Assembly: GCA_026168455.1 (NCBI GenBank)
Contig: CM047431.1
Span: forward strand, 61,276,910-61,340,909
Direction of reading: 5' to 3'
DNA: 64,000 bases
Source of the DNA: Theocolax elegans
Lineage: Eukaryota; Arthropoda; Insecta; Hymenoptera; Cerocephalidae
Position 1 is the first letter of the stretch. Each line of letters begins with the position of its first letter. The notes below the pieces were generated by a model. The model made no database searches, was not told where the DNA came from, and saw nothing but the letters and a program-made list of their open reading frames with translations. Made by a program: the position numbers and the translations under genes. This document shows positions 1-10,639 of this stretch, in pieces.

Positions 1-970
1 CTGTCGTTGCTTCGATTTTCGTCCGATTTAAATGAGATAAAGAAAAAAGGTACAACCAGTAAATTGAATCCGAGGATGTGTATATATATATTATAATGTA
101 AAGAATTAATTAAATTTCGTTCGTATTAGCATTATCTGCTTGAGAATCAATTTAAAATCTTGAATAAAGAATATACCTGGATTTAGTACAAGGAGGATTA
201 ACCTTCATTTTAACGTAATCTCATTTTCCAAATAAGTAACTTTTCTTTAACTTCATCTACGTCTTGCCATTCTAGTTGTACGCGCGTCATTATAGAATTA
301 CATTTACACTGGTGAGGATAATTTTTAATTGTATACGAATACTTTATGCTTATATACATGTTATTTATAGCGTATTATTAGTATTTCCATTTTTTATCTG
401 TCTTATACACAAAATAACGAATTTAAAAGTTTTTTTTAATAATACTAGATTTTATTAAACAAGGTAAAGTAAATATGTAAAGATAGTAATTCGTTTATCG
501 AAAGTTCATCAAATTTATTAGTTTATTCAATTACGGTGATTGTTGTAATTTTAAATTTGATATACTTGCCCGCATTTTATAGCACATAAAGAGGATACGA
601 CACGGTATATTGAATTGTGCATGCAGTACTTAAATCAAAATGAAACGTTACTCTACACTCAATTAAAAAAATTGACATTTCAAAACATTAACAACTTGGG
701 TGTAAAATTATAAATATATTAATATTATAATAATTATTATAATTATAACAGTTCAATCAATTTACGGTTGTACGTATAATGTAAGAAAGAAAATAAATGA
801 AATTCATATAGAAATTCTTCTTAATCTAGCGACAAAACGATTTTATGGGTGGGAAAAAGAAGATGATCTTATAATATACTCGAATTTATTTAAAGTAAGC
901 ATTCATGAGCAATACTGTGAAATTACAACAATTTTAAAATAAGAAATTTTGTATAGAAATTGGAATGTCA
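1..970. other. AT-rich stretch, nothing recognised
   Basis: No coding signal, RNA gene or clear repeat is visible. Open frames are short and of AT-rich, low-complexity composition. Confidence 0.6.
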
Positions 971-1429
971 CACAAATCCACCACCCGAATTTTGCGAGCA
1001 GAAGTGGCGCTGCCGTCAGATATGCTGAGTTCATATTCGACAATAATTATGGACATTTAAAGAAAATAGAGTTTTTACCACGTAAAATCGAAGTTTAGCG
1101 CCATAGCTATTGATGTAATGATTAATTACATATTGCTTGGCTGAGTGAAAAATCAGTATTTTCAACGAAAAGTGATAAGTACGAAGTGACTTCGGTATGT
1201 GTTCTGAGCATTGATTCGTAGTTATCACTTTTCATCGAAAATACTGACTTCTCGATCAGGTAAGCAATATGTAATTAATCATTACATCAATAACTATGGT
1301 GTTCAACTCTGATTTTGTGTGGTAAAAATCTATTTTCTTTAAATGTCCATAATTATTGTCGAATATGAACTCAGCCTATCTGACGACAGCGCCACTTCTG
1401 CTCGCAAATTTTCGGGTGACGGATTTGTG
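971..1429. mobile_element. Foldback (MITE-like) element, 459 bp
   Basis: The stretch is almost entirely an inverted repeat. A left arm (about 971-1185) and a right arm (about 1214-1429) pair along roughly 215 bp with scattered mismatches, separated by a loop of about 28 bp. Both ends begin CACAAATCC and continue into a GCGAGCAGAAGTGGCGCTG block. There is no coding capacity. This is the form of a non-autonomous DNA transposon or foldback element. The superfamily cannot be assigned because no clear target duplication is seen. The arms are diverged by a few per cent, suggesting moderate age. Confidence 0.8.
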
Positions 1430-1519
1430 AAGCTATTAGTACGAACTGCCCTTAACGAGATTAATTTCTTTCCATAATGCGATAATTGGCAACCCATCTA
1501 AATATAAAGTTTTATATAT

Positions 1520-1730
1520 GCAAAAACAAAAGAAGCGGAATAGACTACATCGTTTATCAATTATTTGACTGTATGATGAATTCGAAACTAAAATATTATT
1601 CTGTTTCGAAAAGTGAAATGTAAGAATCAAACCTCAACGGGTGCAAACTTGACATTTGTTGGTAAGTAACGGTTATTAAAAAAAAATAATATTTTAGTAT
1701 AAAATTCAGCATCCTATTTTTCCACATAAT
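1520..1730 (+). repeat. Palindromic dispersed repeat, family A copy 1
   Basis: A degenerate inverted repeat: a block reading GAATTCGAAACTAAAATATT on the left is answered by its approximate reverse complement near 1690-1712. The same layout (AGAAGCGGAA start, TTTATCAAT, central TTGACATTTGTT) occurs at 26112-26375 in reverse orientation, and a weaker version lies at 12155-12415. This is probably an old MITE family. Confidence 0.55.
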
Positions 1731-1938
1731 AACTTAAATTTTAATGTAAGTTTATTATAACACAATGTTTCATTAATAGACAATTAACGCAATCGAAAAT
1801 ATTTTAGTTTTCTAAGATAGATTATCTATGTATATATACCTTTTATTAATTTACTTATTTGTTTATTTTCCATAAGATTATAAAAAGTTATAATTACTCG
1901 GATGTTTTTAAGAACACGAATTTTCAAGAAATGTAGGA

Positions 1939-2149
1939 AGGCCTGTGATGGCTCGGTCGGTAGGGCGTCGGGCTCGTAATGTGGAGGTCCCAGGTTCGAT
2001 TCCCGGCCCCGGCCGATTGATACAAGCACCACTGGCGAATGTATTTTCAACTCGTGCTTTCTTCACCAAGACATCGTATGACCTCCGTCGCTGATTAACG
2101 ATTTGGGAGCATAAAAAGAGCGACGTTAAAATATAAAAAAAAAATTCGT
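1939..2149 (+). mobile_element. tRNA-derived SINE
   Basis: A tRNA-like head (about 1940-2014) carries an A-box-like TGGCTCGGTCGG at 1949-1960 and a consensus B box GGTTCGATTCC at 1993-2003, so it has an internal RNA polymerase III promoter. The ends GGCC...GGCC can pair as a short acceptor stem. The anticodon-loop equivalent reads CTCGTAA, compatible with descent from a Met- or Thr-type tRNA. A roughly 115-bp unrelated body follows, then an A-rich tail (2130-2144). A near-repeat AATGTAGGA (1930) / AATGTAGAA (2150) flanks it and may be the target duplication. The unrelated body and A tail argue against a functional tRNA gene. Confidence 0.8.
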
Positions 2150-2159
2150 AATGTAGAAC

Positions 2160-2490
2160 GTTATACATCTACGTAATAGTAGCAAAATGTCAATTAGCTT
2201 TGTAAACCCGTAAAATAATAGTGCAAATAAAGGAGAACAAAATTTTATATATTTTTGGGAGTAATTAATGAAATTCGTTAAAATATCTAAAAAAAAATTA
2301 AAAAATGACTTACTAGCTCATTCGGATTGTTGGGTTTATTTTTAACCATAAAATAATGTATGTATATTATACATATAGTCCCTATATATAGAAATAAGCA
2401 TACATGACCTATACGTATTTAGGTATTATATCTTATAAAATTATTTTTACATATATTTATTATTAACTCCAGACATTACAATATTTTACA
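2160..2490. other. AT-rich stretch, nothing recognised
   Basis: Spacer between the SINE and the 3' end of the LINE. Only TA-rich simple sequence is seen. Confidence 0.5.
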
Positions 2491-2492
2491 AT

Positions 2493-2516
2493 AAAAAAAA
2501 AAAAAAAAAAAAAAAA
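2493..2516. repeat. A homopolymer (24 bp) at the LINE 3' boundary
   Basis: An uninterrupted A run on the plus strand, next to the end of similarity with the other LINE copy. In the LINE's own sense it is poly-T, unlike a usual poly-A tail. Confidence 0.8.
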
Positions 2517-2755
2517 TGTATCCTATAGAGGTGCACACTGCACCTGTACATAGGAGCCGGAGAACTTAACACTATATCCTAATACTAAATTAACCTAATA
2601 CTATATTTAAATAAGAGTTTTGCAACTTAATCAATATAACTAGTATACTGTTTAGTGCATCACTCTTTTACATTTTTTTTTTTAAACACTTTAAATTTAA
2701 ATGCTCATATTATTGTTTAATATTATTACTTGTTTAAACATTTTTTACTAATTCT

Positions 2756-4879
2756 TTATATGTTTGTCTTGATCCAGTTTTTTAATTTTGCTTTTCTTAC
2801 TTTAATATTATCTATATTTTTAAGTTCGTTTGGTAAGGTATTGTAATGGCTTACTGCTCTTATATAGCTGTTCTTTGAACTGACATTGCTACATCGACGT
2901 GGCATTTGGATATTCCTATTTCTTGTTATACTTTTTGAGTTTTTATAAATTTCTTGCAATGTACTATAATGAAAACTAAGGGATTCAAAAATAAAAAGTT
3001 TGTCAATGTTCATTGGATTTTTATCGCTTATAAATTTATTTTTATTAATTATTTTAAGTAATCTATTTTGTTGATTTTGTATTATAGATTTGATATTTGT
3101 ATATGCACCACCCCAAGCTATTATTCCGTAACAGATTATGCTATGGTAAAAAGCATAATACAATGTTCTGAGAGTATCAGTGGACATGATTTTAGCTATT
3201 TTGTGAAAGATAAAAGTTAGATATTTCGTCTTTTTGTATATGTACTCTATGTGCTTATCCCATCTCATGTGACAGTCAAAAATAATTCCTAGATACTTTG
3301 TATTTTCCACTCTTTGTAATTTTGTTCCTTTTATGTTTATATGAAAATTTATTGGAATACAATCCTTATGGTTCACAAAAGTTAAATATACTGTTTTATC
3401 AATATTAAGTGAAAGTTTGTTAAGTGCTAGCCAATTTGCTATTTTATCAAGATTTGAGTTCATAATTGTTTCTACTTCTTTCCAACTATTGCTTGTTGAT
3501 ATTACTGCAGTATCATCAGCATAAGATAATATTGTATTATCTGGCATTGTTGTCAATAGATCATTTACATATATAATAAATAATAATGGTCCTAAAATTG
3601 TGCCCTGGGGTACTCCAGTTGTTATTTTCTCATATACACTATAGGCATCATTTATTTTTACCCTTTGTTCCCTATTACTTAGATAACTTTTTATCAACTT
3701 CTGCGCTTTACCCCTGATTCCGTACCTATATAATTTATCCAACAAAATAGTATGGTTAACAGTATCAAAAGCTTTGGCTAAATCAAGGAAAGTTACTGCT
3801 ATTGGAGTGTTTGAATCTAGGTTATTGTATATTATGTTACTTATGTAGTTTAATGCATCCTTAGTACTTTTGTTTTTCGTAAAACCATATTGGTTTTTTG
3901 CTAGTATGTTACTGTCATTTAAAAACTTAATTAATCTAGTGAAAATAATTTTTTCGAAAATTTTTGCTAAGTTTGAAATAAGCGAAATAGGTCTATAATT
4001 CGTTATTTTATGTTTCTCGCTACTTTTGTGAATCGGAATTATTTCTGCTGTTTTTAGTGCACTTGGCCAAGTAGTTTTTTCTATACATAAATTTATGACA
4101 TGTACTAATGGTAATATTAAAAATCGAGATAGGCATTTTATTGTTTTTGCATTAATATTATCTACTCCTCCATTTTTATTCTTTAAATTTAATATTATAT
4201 TTTCGATTTCATATGCATATGTGGGTGTAATAAAAATGCTATTTGAATTGAATTGTGGCAATTTTAAATTTTCATTTGTTTCTGTTTGTATTTTATCGCT
4301 TAAAGTTTTACCTATATTAGTAAAAAATTTGTTCATATTATTAGCAATTCGTGTAGGATCACTTATCTTTTCATTGTTTTCAATTATGTAATTAACCCTG
4401 ACTTTTTTGTTACTTTTTTTCCCCAGTTTTTCATTTATAATTTGCCATAGATTTTTTGGATTGCTAGAATTTTTTTCTATCTGCTCTTTTTCATATAGTT
4501 CTTTGGCTTTGTTTATAATTTTATCTAGTACTTTAGTATAATTTCTATAGTACAACTTATTATCTAAGGTAGGATTTTCTTTCCAACATAAATATAAACT
4601 TTCTTTAGTTTTACAGGATATCATTATTGCACTTGTAATCCACCTATTTCTAGGATTTAAATTATTCTTATTTTTATTTATCTTTATACTGTGTTTAACT
4701 ATATTTATACAATTTTGTATTTTTTCAATTAGAGAATTTGTTGCTATATTTGGATCCTGCATATTTAAAATTTCCGTCCAATTTTCATTGTTAGCTATTT
4801 TGATTAATTTAGTATAATCAATCATTTTAATAGTATTATTTATCTTTGATTTTCTAATTTTTCCTATAGTCATAATCAA
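2756..4879 (-). CDS. LINE ORF2, reverse transcriptase part
   Basis: 707 aa. The RT copies the element RNA at the nicked target (target-primed reverse transcription). Visible in order: a linker region (residues about 1-250) with NPKNLWQIINEKLG near 140, NYRPIS at 294-299, FLDLAKAFDTVNH at 364-376 (first catalytic Asp), GVPQGTILGPLLF at 422-434, and the catalytic YADD at 453-456. A thumb and C-terminal region with a Trp-Gly-Gly motif (AWGGAY) follows. No RNase H domain is seen. The start at 4879 is only the first Met after the 335-bp tandem repeat. The natural protein would be fused to the endonuclease encoded at 5277-5951. The C-terminus matches the 14050-14286 fragment of LINE copy 2, showing one family. 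Confidence 0.9.
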   Translation of the reverse strand: MIMTIGKIRKSKINNTIKMIDYTKLIKIANNENWTEILNMQDPNIATNSLIEKIQNCINIVKHSIKINKNKNNLNPRNRWITSAIMISCKTKESLYLCWKENPTLDNKLYYRNYTKVLDKIINKAKELYEKEQIEKNSSNPKNLWQIINEKLGKKSNKKVRVNYIIENNEKISDPTRIANNMNKFFTNIGKTLSDKIQTETNENLKLPQFNSNSIFITPTYAYEIENIILNLKNKNGGVDNINAKTIKCLSRFLILPLVHVINLCIEKTTWPSALKTAEIIPIHKSSEKHKITNYRPISLISNLAKIFEKIIFTRLIKFLNDSNILAKNQYGFTKNKSTKDALNYISNIIYNNLDSNTPIAVTFLDLAKAFDTVNHTILLDKLYRYGIRGKAQKLIKSYLSNREQRVKINDAYSVYEKITTGVPQGTILGPLLFIIYVNDLLTTMPDNTILSYADDTAVISTSNSWKEVETIMNSNLDKIANWLALNKLSLNIDKTVYLTFVNHKDCIPINFHINIKGTKLQRVENTKYLGIIFDCHMRWDKHIEYIYKKTKYLTFIFHKIAKIMSTDTLRTLYYAFYHSIICYGIIAWGGAYTNIKSIIQNQQNRLLKIINKNKFISDKNPMNIDKLFIFESLSFHYSTLQEIYKNSKSITRNRNIQMPRRCSNVSSKNSYIRAVSHYNTLPNELKNIDNIKVRKAKLKNWIKTNI

Positions 4880-5489
4880 AGGATATGATCATTAAACGAC
4901 AGTTAAAGTAAATGTGTTGTAGTTAATTACTGAAGTTTTTAAAGATAATCAATGCATGTTCCTGTATGCAGAGTTATCCAAAGATGGCCTTGTTATGCCT
5001 GAAAACCCGGTACATATCACTTTCACGAAGATCTTAAGTATTCTTGCCCAATAGCTTCACTCTTTAACAGATCAATATTAAAATCTCCTATGATAAATGA
5101 TTTGGTTTTTTTTATTTCAAAAATTAACTTCTTTATATTTAGTTTAGTATAATCAATCATTTTAATAGTATTATTTATCTTTGATTTCTAATTTTTCCTA
5201 TAGTCCATAATCAAAGGATAGTGATCATTAAAAGGGACAGTTAAAGTAAATGTGGTTGTAGTTAATTACTGAAGTTTTATAAAGATATTATCATGCATGT
5301 TCCTGTATTGCAGTTATCCAAAGATGGCCTTGTTATGCCCTGAAAACCCGGTACATATCCACTTTCAAGTAAGCTATTAAGTAATTCTTGCCCAATAGCT
5401 TCCATCTTTAACAGATCAATATTAAAATCTCCTATGATTAAATGATTTTTGGTTTTTTTATTTTCAAAAATTAACTTCTTTATATTTAG
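4808..5489. repeat. 335-bp tandem duplication inside LINE ORF2
   Basis: Copy A (4808-5142) and copy B (5143-5489) cover the same stretch at the EN/RT boundary. They differ at about a dozen places within 335 bp, nearly all one- or two-base gains or losses (for example near 4862, 4895, 4911 and 5030). Copy B is the one that continues in frame with the endonuclease. The mismatch profile is that of raw long-read sequence rather than evolutionary divergence. Confidence 0.85.
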
Positions 5490-5951
5490 TATAAATTCTG
5501 TTTTAGGAATATCATGTGACCTATATACAGCAGAAATTAACATTTCTTTATTATTTTCTATAGAAATTTTGGAATTTATTATTTTTATTTTATTTATCTC
5601 AATTATTTCAGTGGTTTCTGTAATGTAGTCCTTCAAATACATAACGACACCATCTGATTTGTTTACTCTACTATCGTTATAAAATATTTTATACCCATTT
5701 ATTGTAAAAAACTCTTTGTGATCCAAATTCCATGATTCAGTACACACAATGACACTTGGTTTAACTTCTAATCCTTTTAAAAATACTTGTAATTTATTAT
5801 AATTAGCATTTAAACTTCTGATGTTAATATATAAAATATATTCTTTTCGAAATTTCAAGTTGCCATTCAATGCAGTTAAATCATGTAAATTTGTTTCCTT
5901 TTTTATAAAATTATTTTGTAAATCTTCTGTTAAATCTAAAACTTGTGACAT
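5277..5951 (-). CDS. LINE ORF2, apurinic-type endonuclease part
   Basis: 224 aa. This domain nicks target DNA to prime reverse transcription. Visible APE-family landmarks: NIRSLN at 43-48 (Asn in the catalytic site), TESW at 71-74 (metal-binding Glu), DGVVMYLK near 100, an AVYR strand near 142, GDFN at 174-177 (catalytic Asp and Asn) and ITRPS near 207. The expected terminal Ser-Asp-His region is lost from this frame: the last residues run out of frame just where a CIDHIF-like stretch can be read in another frame, so a one-base indel lies near 5310. The ATG sits two bases after the ORF1 stop, which decides this start. Confidence 0.88.
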   Translation of the reverse strand: MSQVLDLTEDLQNNFIKKETNLHDLTALNGNLKFRKEYILYINIRSLNANYNKLQVFLKGLEVKPSVIVCTESWNLDHKEFFTINGYKIFYNDSRVNKSDGVVMYLKDYITETTEIIEINKIKIINSKISIENNKEMLISAVYRSHDIPKTEFILNIKKLIFENKKTKNHLIIGDFNIDLLKMEAIGQELLNSLLESGYVPGFQGITRPSLDNCNTGTCMIISL

Positions 5952-5956
5952 TATTA
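5949..5956 (-). promoter_or_regulatory. ORF1 stop / ORF2 start coupling site (TAATAATG)
   Basis: In element sense the ORF1 stop codon, a TA dinucleotide and the ORF2 ATG occupy eight bases. Close stop/start spacing of this kind supports reinitiation in other insect LINEs with overlapping stop and start codons (for example SART1). Here the spacing is seen and the mechanism inferred. Confidence 0.55.
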
Positions 5957-6799
5957 TTTATAATTTGGGGATAACGTGCTCGATGAACTGCTTCTGTGTC
6001 TTGTTGTTAATTTCGACGATGCTGCTAGAATAGATTGACTTCTTTCCATTGTGCGAGATAAAAAGTTATCTACTTTTCCGATATATTTTGGTACTATTGG
6101 CGCAATTTCATATTCTGTCATGTCAATATATTTTTTAATCTTTGTTTTTAAAATTTCACATTTAAGTGTATCTACTGCGGTATGTTTAATATCATATTTT
6201 GTTTTATACTTCTCATTACTGAACTTACAATTATGACAACAATAGTGATTGTCTGAATTACATTCTGTAGTTTTATGAGCACCTGCACATTTTAGACATA
6301 TTGGATTATTAATGCATTTAACAGTACTATGTCCAAAACGTCCACACTTATAACAAGGTTTGACCGATATCAAGTCAAAGACTCTGCAGTTTTGATGACC
6401 AACGTAAATTTTGTTCTTATTGTCTCTGACGTCTTTATGAATTTCTGCTGACACTTCCAATATTGCCGTAGTTAACTTGCTTCGTGGATTAATATACGTG
6501 TGTAAAACCACGCCTTTACTTTCACAGCTGTTAAAATTTCTTTTGTTAATGTCTTCTTCTAGTTCTTTATTACTCATTTTTTCAATATTATCTATGCCAA
6601 TTATTTTTATTTTAGGTTTCATTATTTGCTCTTTTTCTACTGTACATAATTTAGATAATTTTGAGTTTAATATGTTAATTGCATTATTTACACTATCCTC
6701 GTTTATACATTTTATTACAACTTCACTATCACCTTTTACTTTGACGTTTCTAGTTTTAATGGTTTTATCTTTAATTAAATAATGAGACGCTCTTTGCAC
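5954..6799 (-). CDS. LINE ORF1, gag-like zinc-knuckle protein
   Basis: 281 aa. Presumed RNA-binding nucleoprotein that packages the LINE transcript. After a divergent N-terminal region it has zinc knuckles: C149-X2-C152-X4-H157-X4-C162, then C168-X2-C171-X3-H175-X4-C180, and a further HYCCHNC cluster near 186-192. The C-terminus is Ser/Thr-rich (about 255-277), typical of these proteins. It ends in TAA and ORF2 begins two bases later, so ORF2 is probably translated by termination-reinitiation. The chosen start is the first Met of the frame; a longer N-terminus from a non-ATG or lost start cannot be excluded. Confidence 0.85.
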   Translation of the reverse strand: MQRASHYLIKDKTIKTRNVKVKGDSEVVIKCINEDSVNNAINILNSKLSKLCTVEKEQIMKPKIKIIGIDNIEKMSNKELEEDINKRNFNSCESKGVVLHTYINPRSKLTTAILEVSAEIHKDVRDNKNKIYVGHQNCRVFDLISVKPCYKCGRFGHSTVKCINNPICLKCAGAHKTTECNSDNHYCCHNCKFSNEKYKTKYDIKHTAVDTLKCEILKTKIKKYIDMTEYEIAPIVPKYIGKVDNFLSRTMERSQSILAASSKLTTRHRSSSSSTLSPNYK

Positions 6800-6830
6800 T
6801 ATTGTCGCTATATAATATATTTTTAGGATG

Positions 6831-8200
6831 CGTTTTTATATTAAGTTCTTTGATTTTATTTTATTTTTATTTTCTGCTACTGCTGTACATCTCAATAATA
6901 AAGTTGTTAATTACAATTATATAAATTTAATTACATAAGTATACATTATACGTAGCGTAATGTACCATACTTGCGTCGGGTGCTATCGCGCCCTTTGATG
7001 AAGAAAAGCAAATGTAAATTACGAATATTAACAAAATGTACACTGTGTTTGATCTGTTTTAATTTGATTACATTGTTATAACTAGATTTATCTACCTATA
7101 AATTGGATATGAATCGTATGTTGATTTGCAATTTTTAGTTATTTTCTTTTAGAAATTTAAAGCGCCTTAATTGACAGATATATATGTTTTTTTTTTTAAA
7201 TTAGGATAAAGTATAGCATGCTATTATCACTATTTATCATAATTTACAGTAAACCTTTTAATGAATTTAAAGATATTCTCTTTTAAAAAAATCTATATAT
7301 TATATTCTCAAAATTTGGTTTTCTTTCACTTATACATTCTCATTATTTTTTTTTATTAAGCAATTGAAATCTACATATAGGTTTATATCCGCAACACAGT
7401 TGATACGTCATTACATACTGGCATAATAAAATCAATCGCATTCCTTTAGGTAGTTAATATTAATTTATTCAATAATAATAATAATTAATTCATAGTTTAG
7501 TTATTTCGGCATGGCAATGTACAACTATATACAACTATATACAACTATATACAAGGGCTATGTACAACTTTAATTTTATGTAGCGACTCGGCTATGTGAT
7601 AATGATCCGATCTTGCTAGATTAATAGAGACGATAAATTATTTTGACAACTTTTTCTTTTTTTAATAAACGAGGCTCTGCGTTTATCTCCAAAAAACAGT
7701 TTGAGGTACTTTTTTTCCTTTTTTTGTTCCTTGTATTTGTTTTTCGTACAAGATTGAAGCGTGTAATTGACATTTTTGTACAAGTCAGTGAACGAAAGTA
7801 ATCAATGGTCATTTTCTTAGTTGTGTTTGATGCGAAATTCATGAACTGTATTATTTTTAGTGTAAAGGCATCCGGTTAAAATTTGTTTGAACATTATAGT
7901 ATTCATTTTATTAAAAAATAAATACTATTTTTAATTTCGAAAATTTAAGGTAGTTGTCAGTTTGGTAGTCGGTAAAAATAGAAACATTGCGGCCGTTTCT
8001 TATGCTAATTTCGAGATCCATTGCATCATTGACACATTCTTATTTGATCGGTTTAAAAAATAAATTGACATCTATCGTTACATCATAATGCATCATAATG
8101 CTGTTATGTTATGCGTAAATAATCCATGTTGTCAATTGACGTATACGCAAGACTAAAAATATATAAGCTAATATTCGCGTCTGTTTATTCATTGAAAAAG
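6831..8200. other. AT-rich intergenic DNA
   Basis: No coding signal. It contains a short tandem repeat at 7521-7554 and otherwise simple AT-rich sequence. Confidence 0.5.
7521..7554. repeat. 10-bp tandem repeat, 3.4 units
   Basis: The unit ACAACTATAT is repeated three times without change, with a fourth partial ACAA. Confidence 0.9.
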
Positions 8201-8830
8201 GTTGCAACAAGAGAAAAAAAGAGATGCTTCGTATAAGTATATGTACACGTATCTTATATATGTATATATGAACGAAGATCGTCAACTAACTTCTTACGAT
8301 GATCGAATTCCTCATTTGTCGAGGATCCGCTCGGGCATCCGACGTGAGTTTCGAATCGCAGCTTCTCGAGTTATTTGCTTCGTTGACTCGTCTCCACGAG
8401 TTTTCCAGGCACCCTTTCCCCTTTTTCGAATAACGTACCTCTCGTCATTATACTCAAACTCCGAGAGCCTCAATTTGTTCGAAAAGTCACTGTATATATA
8501 TATATACACACACCGGCTCTCCTGCACTTTTTGCAATTTTAACTTTTTAAAATCTTCACCTTTTTCTTTCTTTTTCTTTTTCTTTTTCTCGCTTCACCTT
8601 GTATCACACACTTTTCGAAACGACATTCCGTTCCCTCCGTTTTTTCTCTTCCCACTAGTTGCCAGTGACATTTTCTTTATCGGGATCATCGCAGTGGTTG
8701 AAGGGAAATTCATTTGCCCTGCGTTAAGGACATTTATAGCCGTGTCGCATCGTCGTGTAACACCGAGTTAATTTTCGGGACGCAACGAGAATTCGGCGCG
8801 GTAAACAGTGCCCGACGTATATGAAAAACC
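8200..8830. other. CpG-containing patch, possible promoter or untranslated exon
   Basis: Composition changes from the AT-rich background to a mixed, CpG-containing sequence with pyrimidine-rich tracts (8556-8590). An open frame spans it on the plus strand (8202-8771), but its translation is low-complexity (long Phe runs) and unlike any family I know, so I do not call a gene. A regulatory or non-coding exon role is only a guess. Confidence 0.3.
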
Positions 8831-10630
8831 TTTGTTCTTTACTTATTTCTCGAGATTCGCTACGCAAAATAATTAATACATCACATTATATATGTATATA
8901 CACCGATGTTGAATTTTAAAAAATTTAACTAACGCGACTTTTCTTTGGATAATCGTTATAGCTTCGAAAACCACCGACTCTCGACGAATTATTAATTTTA
9001 ATTACCGTTTAATGCAAATCATTCGTACGGGTCAGTAATAATATCTATATTGTTCAGTTTACAACTGCACACATGCGCGCATATATATATATATATATAT
9101 ACATGTATATACTAATAAGTGCATTACAATTGCAATAGCTAATATACCAAAGACTATTATATTAATCAATAATGCGATTGCTCGTATAATAGAATTTATA
9201 TTTAATTAATAATAAAGCTCGCTACTGGTATACTCGAGTAAATTATATAAAATAACCAATCTTTACCATAACTATATAGATGTATATATTATCAGCTTAA
9301 TTAATATATATATATATCCATCGTAAATTTCGCTTGGTCGGTATATATAAAAATACGCGAATATAAAATCGATATTGATTGATCTTTTTTAGGCGTAATA
9401 ATGTTTTTCTTTTAAACTAATTACCACTCGATTATACGTACATAATTTTATGTATATAACCATTTTCTCGATTAAATATATTTTTCGTAAATATTCTTTT
9501 TTTCTTTACATGTTTATTTTTCTAAATCGAATATTCGCTTGTCTATATACACTTAGTTGTGCAAACGTTTTAAAAGAGTATATATATTGATAATCGGACA
9601 AAGTTTGCCGAGTTTATCCTTTAATTCAGAGTAAACGGAGACGTATATATATATATACATTTTTGTTTAACCTCGGGTTAAAAGGAATAATTGCAACCGC
9701 GTAACCCCGTGTAATCAAGACTTACCATTAGCAAATATATAGGTATATATATACACATACATACTTTTGTAATAAGTAGCGTTTTAACAATTTTCCATCG
9801 AGTCGGCGCGTCTCTTTGGATTTTCCTTCTTTTAATTTATCCCATACAAACAAAATCTTTTCAAAGATTATACATATGCACACGCCTTTTTTACATCGTA
9901 TTTTTAATAAAATCGATATTATAACTTTCAAAACTTGTTCGAAATTATAATGATGTATGCGCGGGTAAATTATTTTAAAACCGCAAGATGCGATAGGTAT
10001 TTCGCGATGTTACGCGTTATAATACTATTTCTTTTTTTAGTTATAACGAACACTCGTTGCACGTAGAGGTATCGAGATAACGAAATGGATAATATAGAAT
10101 TTTATTTTTAAGCAATAATGTAACCATGTTCCGAGTGCGTTATCCTGATAAACGCGTATGCACTATGAGAAAAATAGTATATTAAAAAATGACTATATTT
10201 TATGGTAAGATTGGAATACGACAAACCATTTTTTATATATTTATTTCAATATTTCTAATAAAATATAGTGAACATTATGATAATCGAAGTATATATAGCC
10301 TTACGTCGTTGTAAAATATAAACATTTCAAATATGTATATGCCATTTTTCTCAATTACAATGTTTCATTTAATAATAGGCGACGGGAAGGTAGCGATATT
10401 AATATAAATAATATTCGTTTATATATGTACGTATTTTTTCGTTAAATAAAGAAAATGAAGAAATAAAAGGTTATATACGTTCACCATTGTCGCGATAAAC
10501 GATATAATGCGAAAAGCAAATGCTATCATCCTCCAACCACTGCAATACCTATATATACTTGTCGAACTCTCAAGAATTGTAGCTGTAAAACCGAAGCAAA
10601 CGTAGTCACCACCCGAAAGAAATAAGAGAG
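8831..10630. other. AT-rich DNA with TA microsatellites
   Basis: Nothing recognisable beyond (TA)n tracts, the longest at 9081-9101. All frames are short. Confidence 0.5.
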
Positions 10631-10633
10631 TGA

Positions 10634-10639
<6 letters not shown>

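Larger units (their letters stand above)
2493..6830 (-). mobile_element. Non-LTR retrotransposon (CR1/Jockey-type LINE), copy 1
   Basis: A nearly complete LINE reading on the minus strand: ORF1 (5954-6799), ORF2 endonuclease (5277-5951), a 335-bp tandem repeat, ORF2 reverse transcriptase (2756-4879) and a 3' UTR (about 2517-2755). The 3' UTR resembles that of LINE copy 2 around 13700-13800 (shared CCTATAGAG...ACCTGTAC). The low-coordinate boundary is placed at a 24-base A run on the plus strand (2493-2516), which is a T run in the element's sense; copy 2 ends in (AATAAAG)n instead. The 5' end is not defined by a target duplication. Both ORFs are long and open, so the copy is young. Confidence 0.85.

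Noticed and set aside
1940..2014. Functional tRNA gene
   Set aside because: The head is followed by a conserved-looking body and an A-rich tail, and the anticodon stem pairs poorly; a SINE explains it better.
8202..8771. 189-aa open frame
   Set aside because: Low-complexity (Phe, Tyr and Ile runs from homopolymers and TA repeats), no domain, and a second frame on the other strand is open in the same CpG patch.
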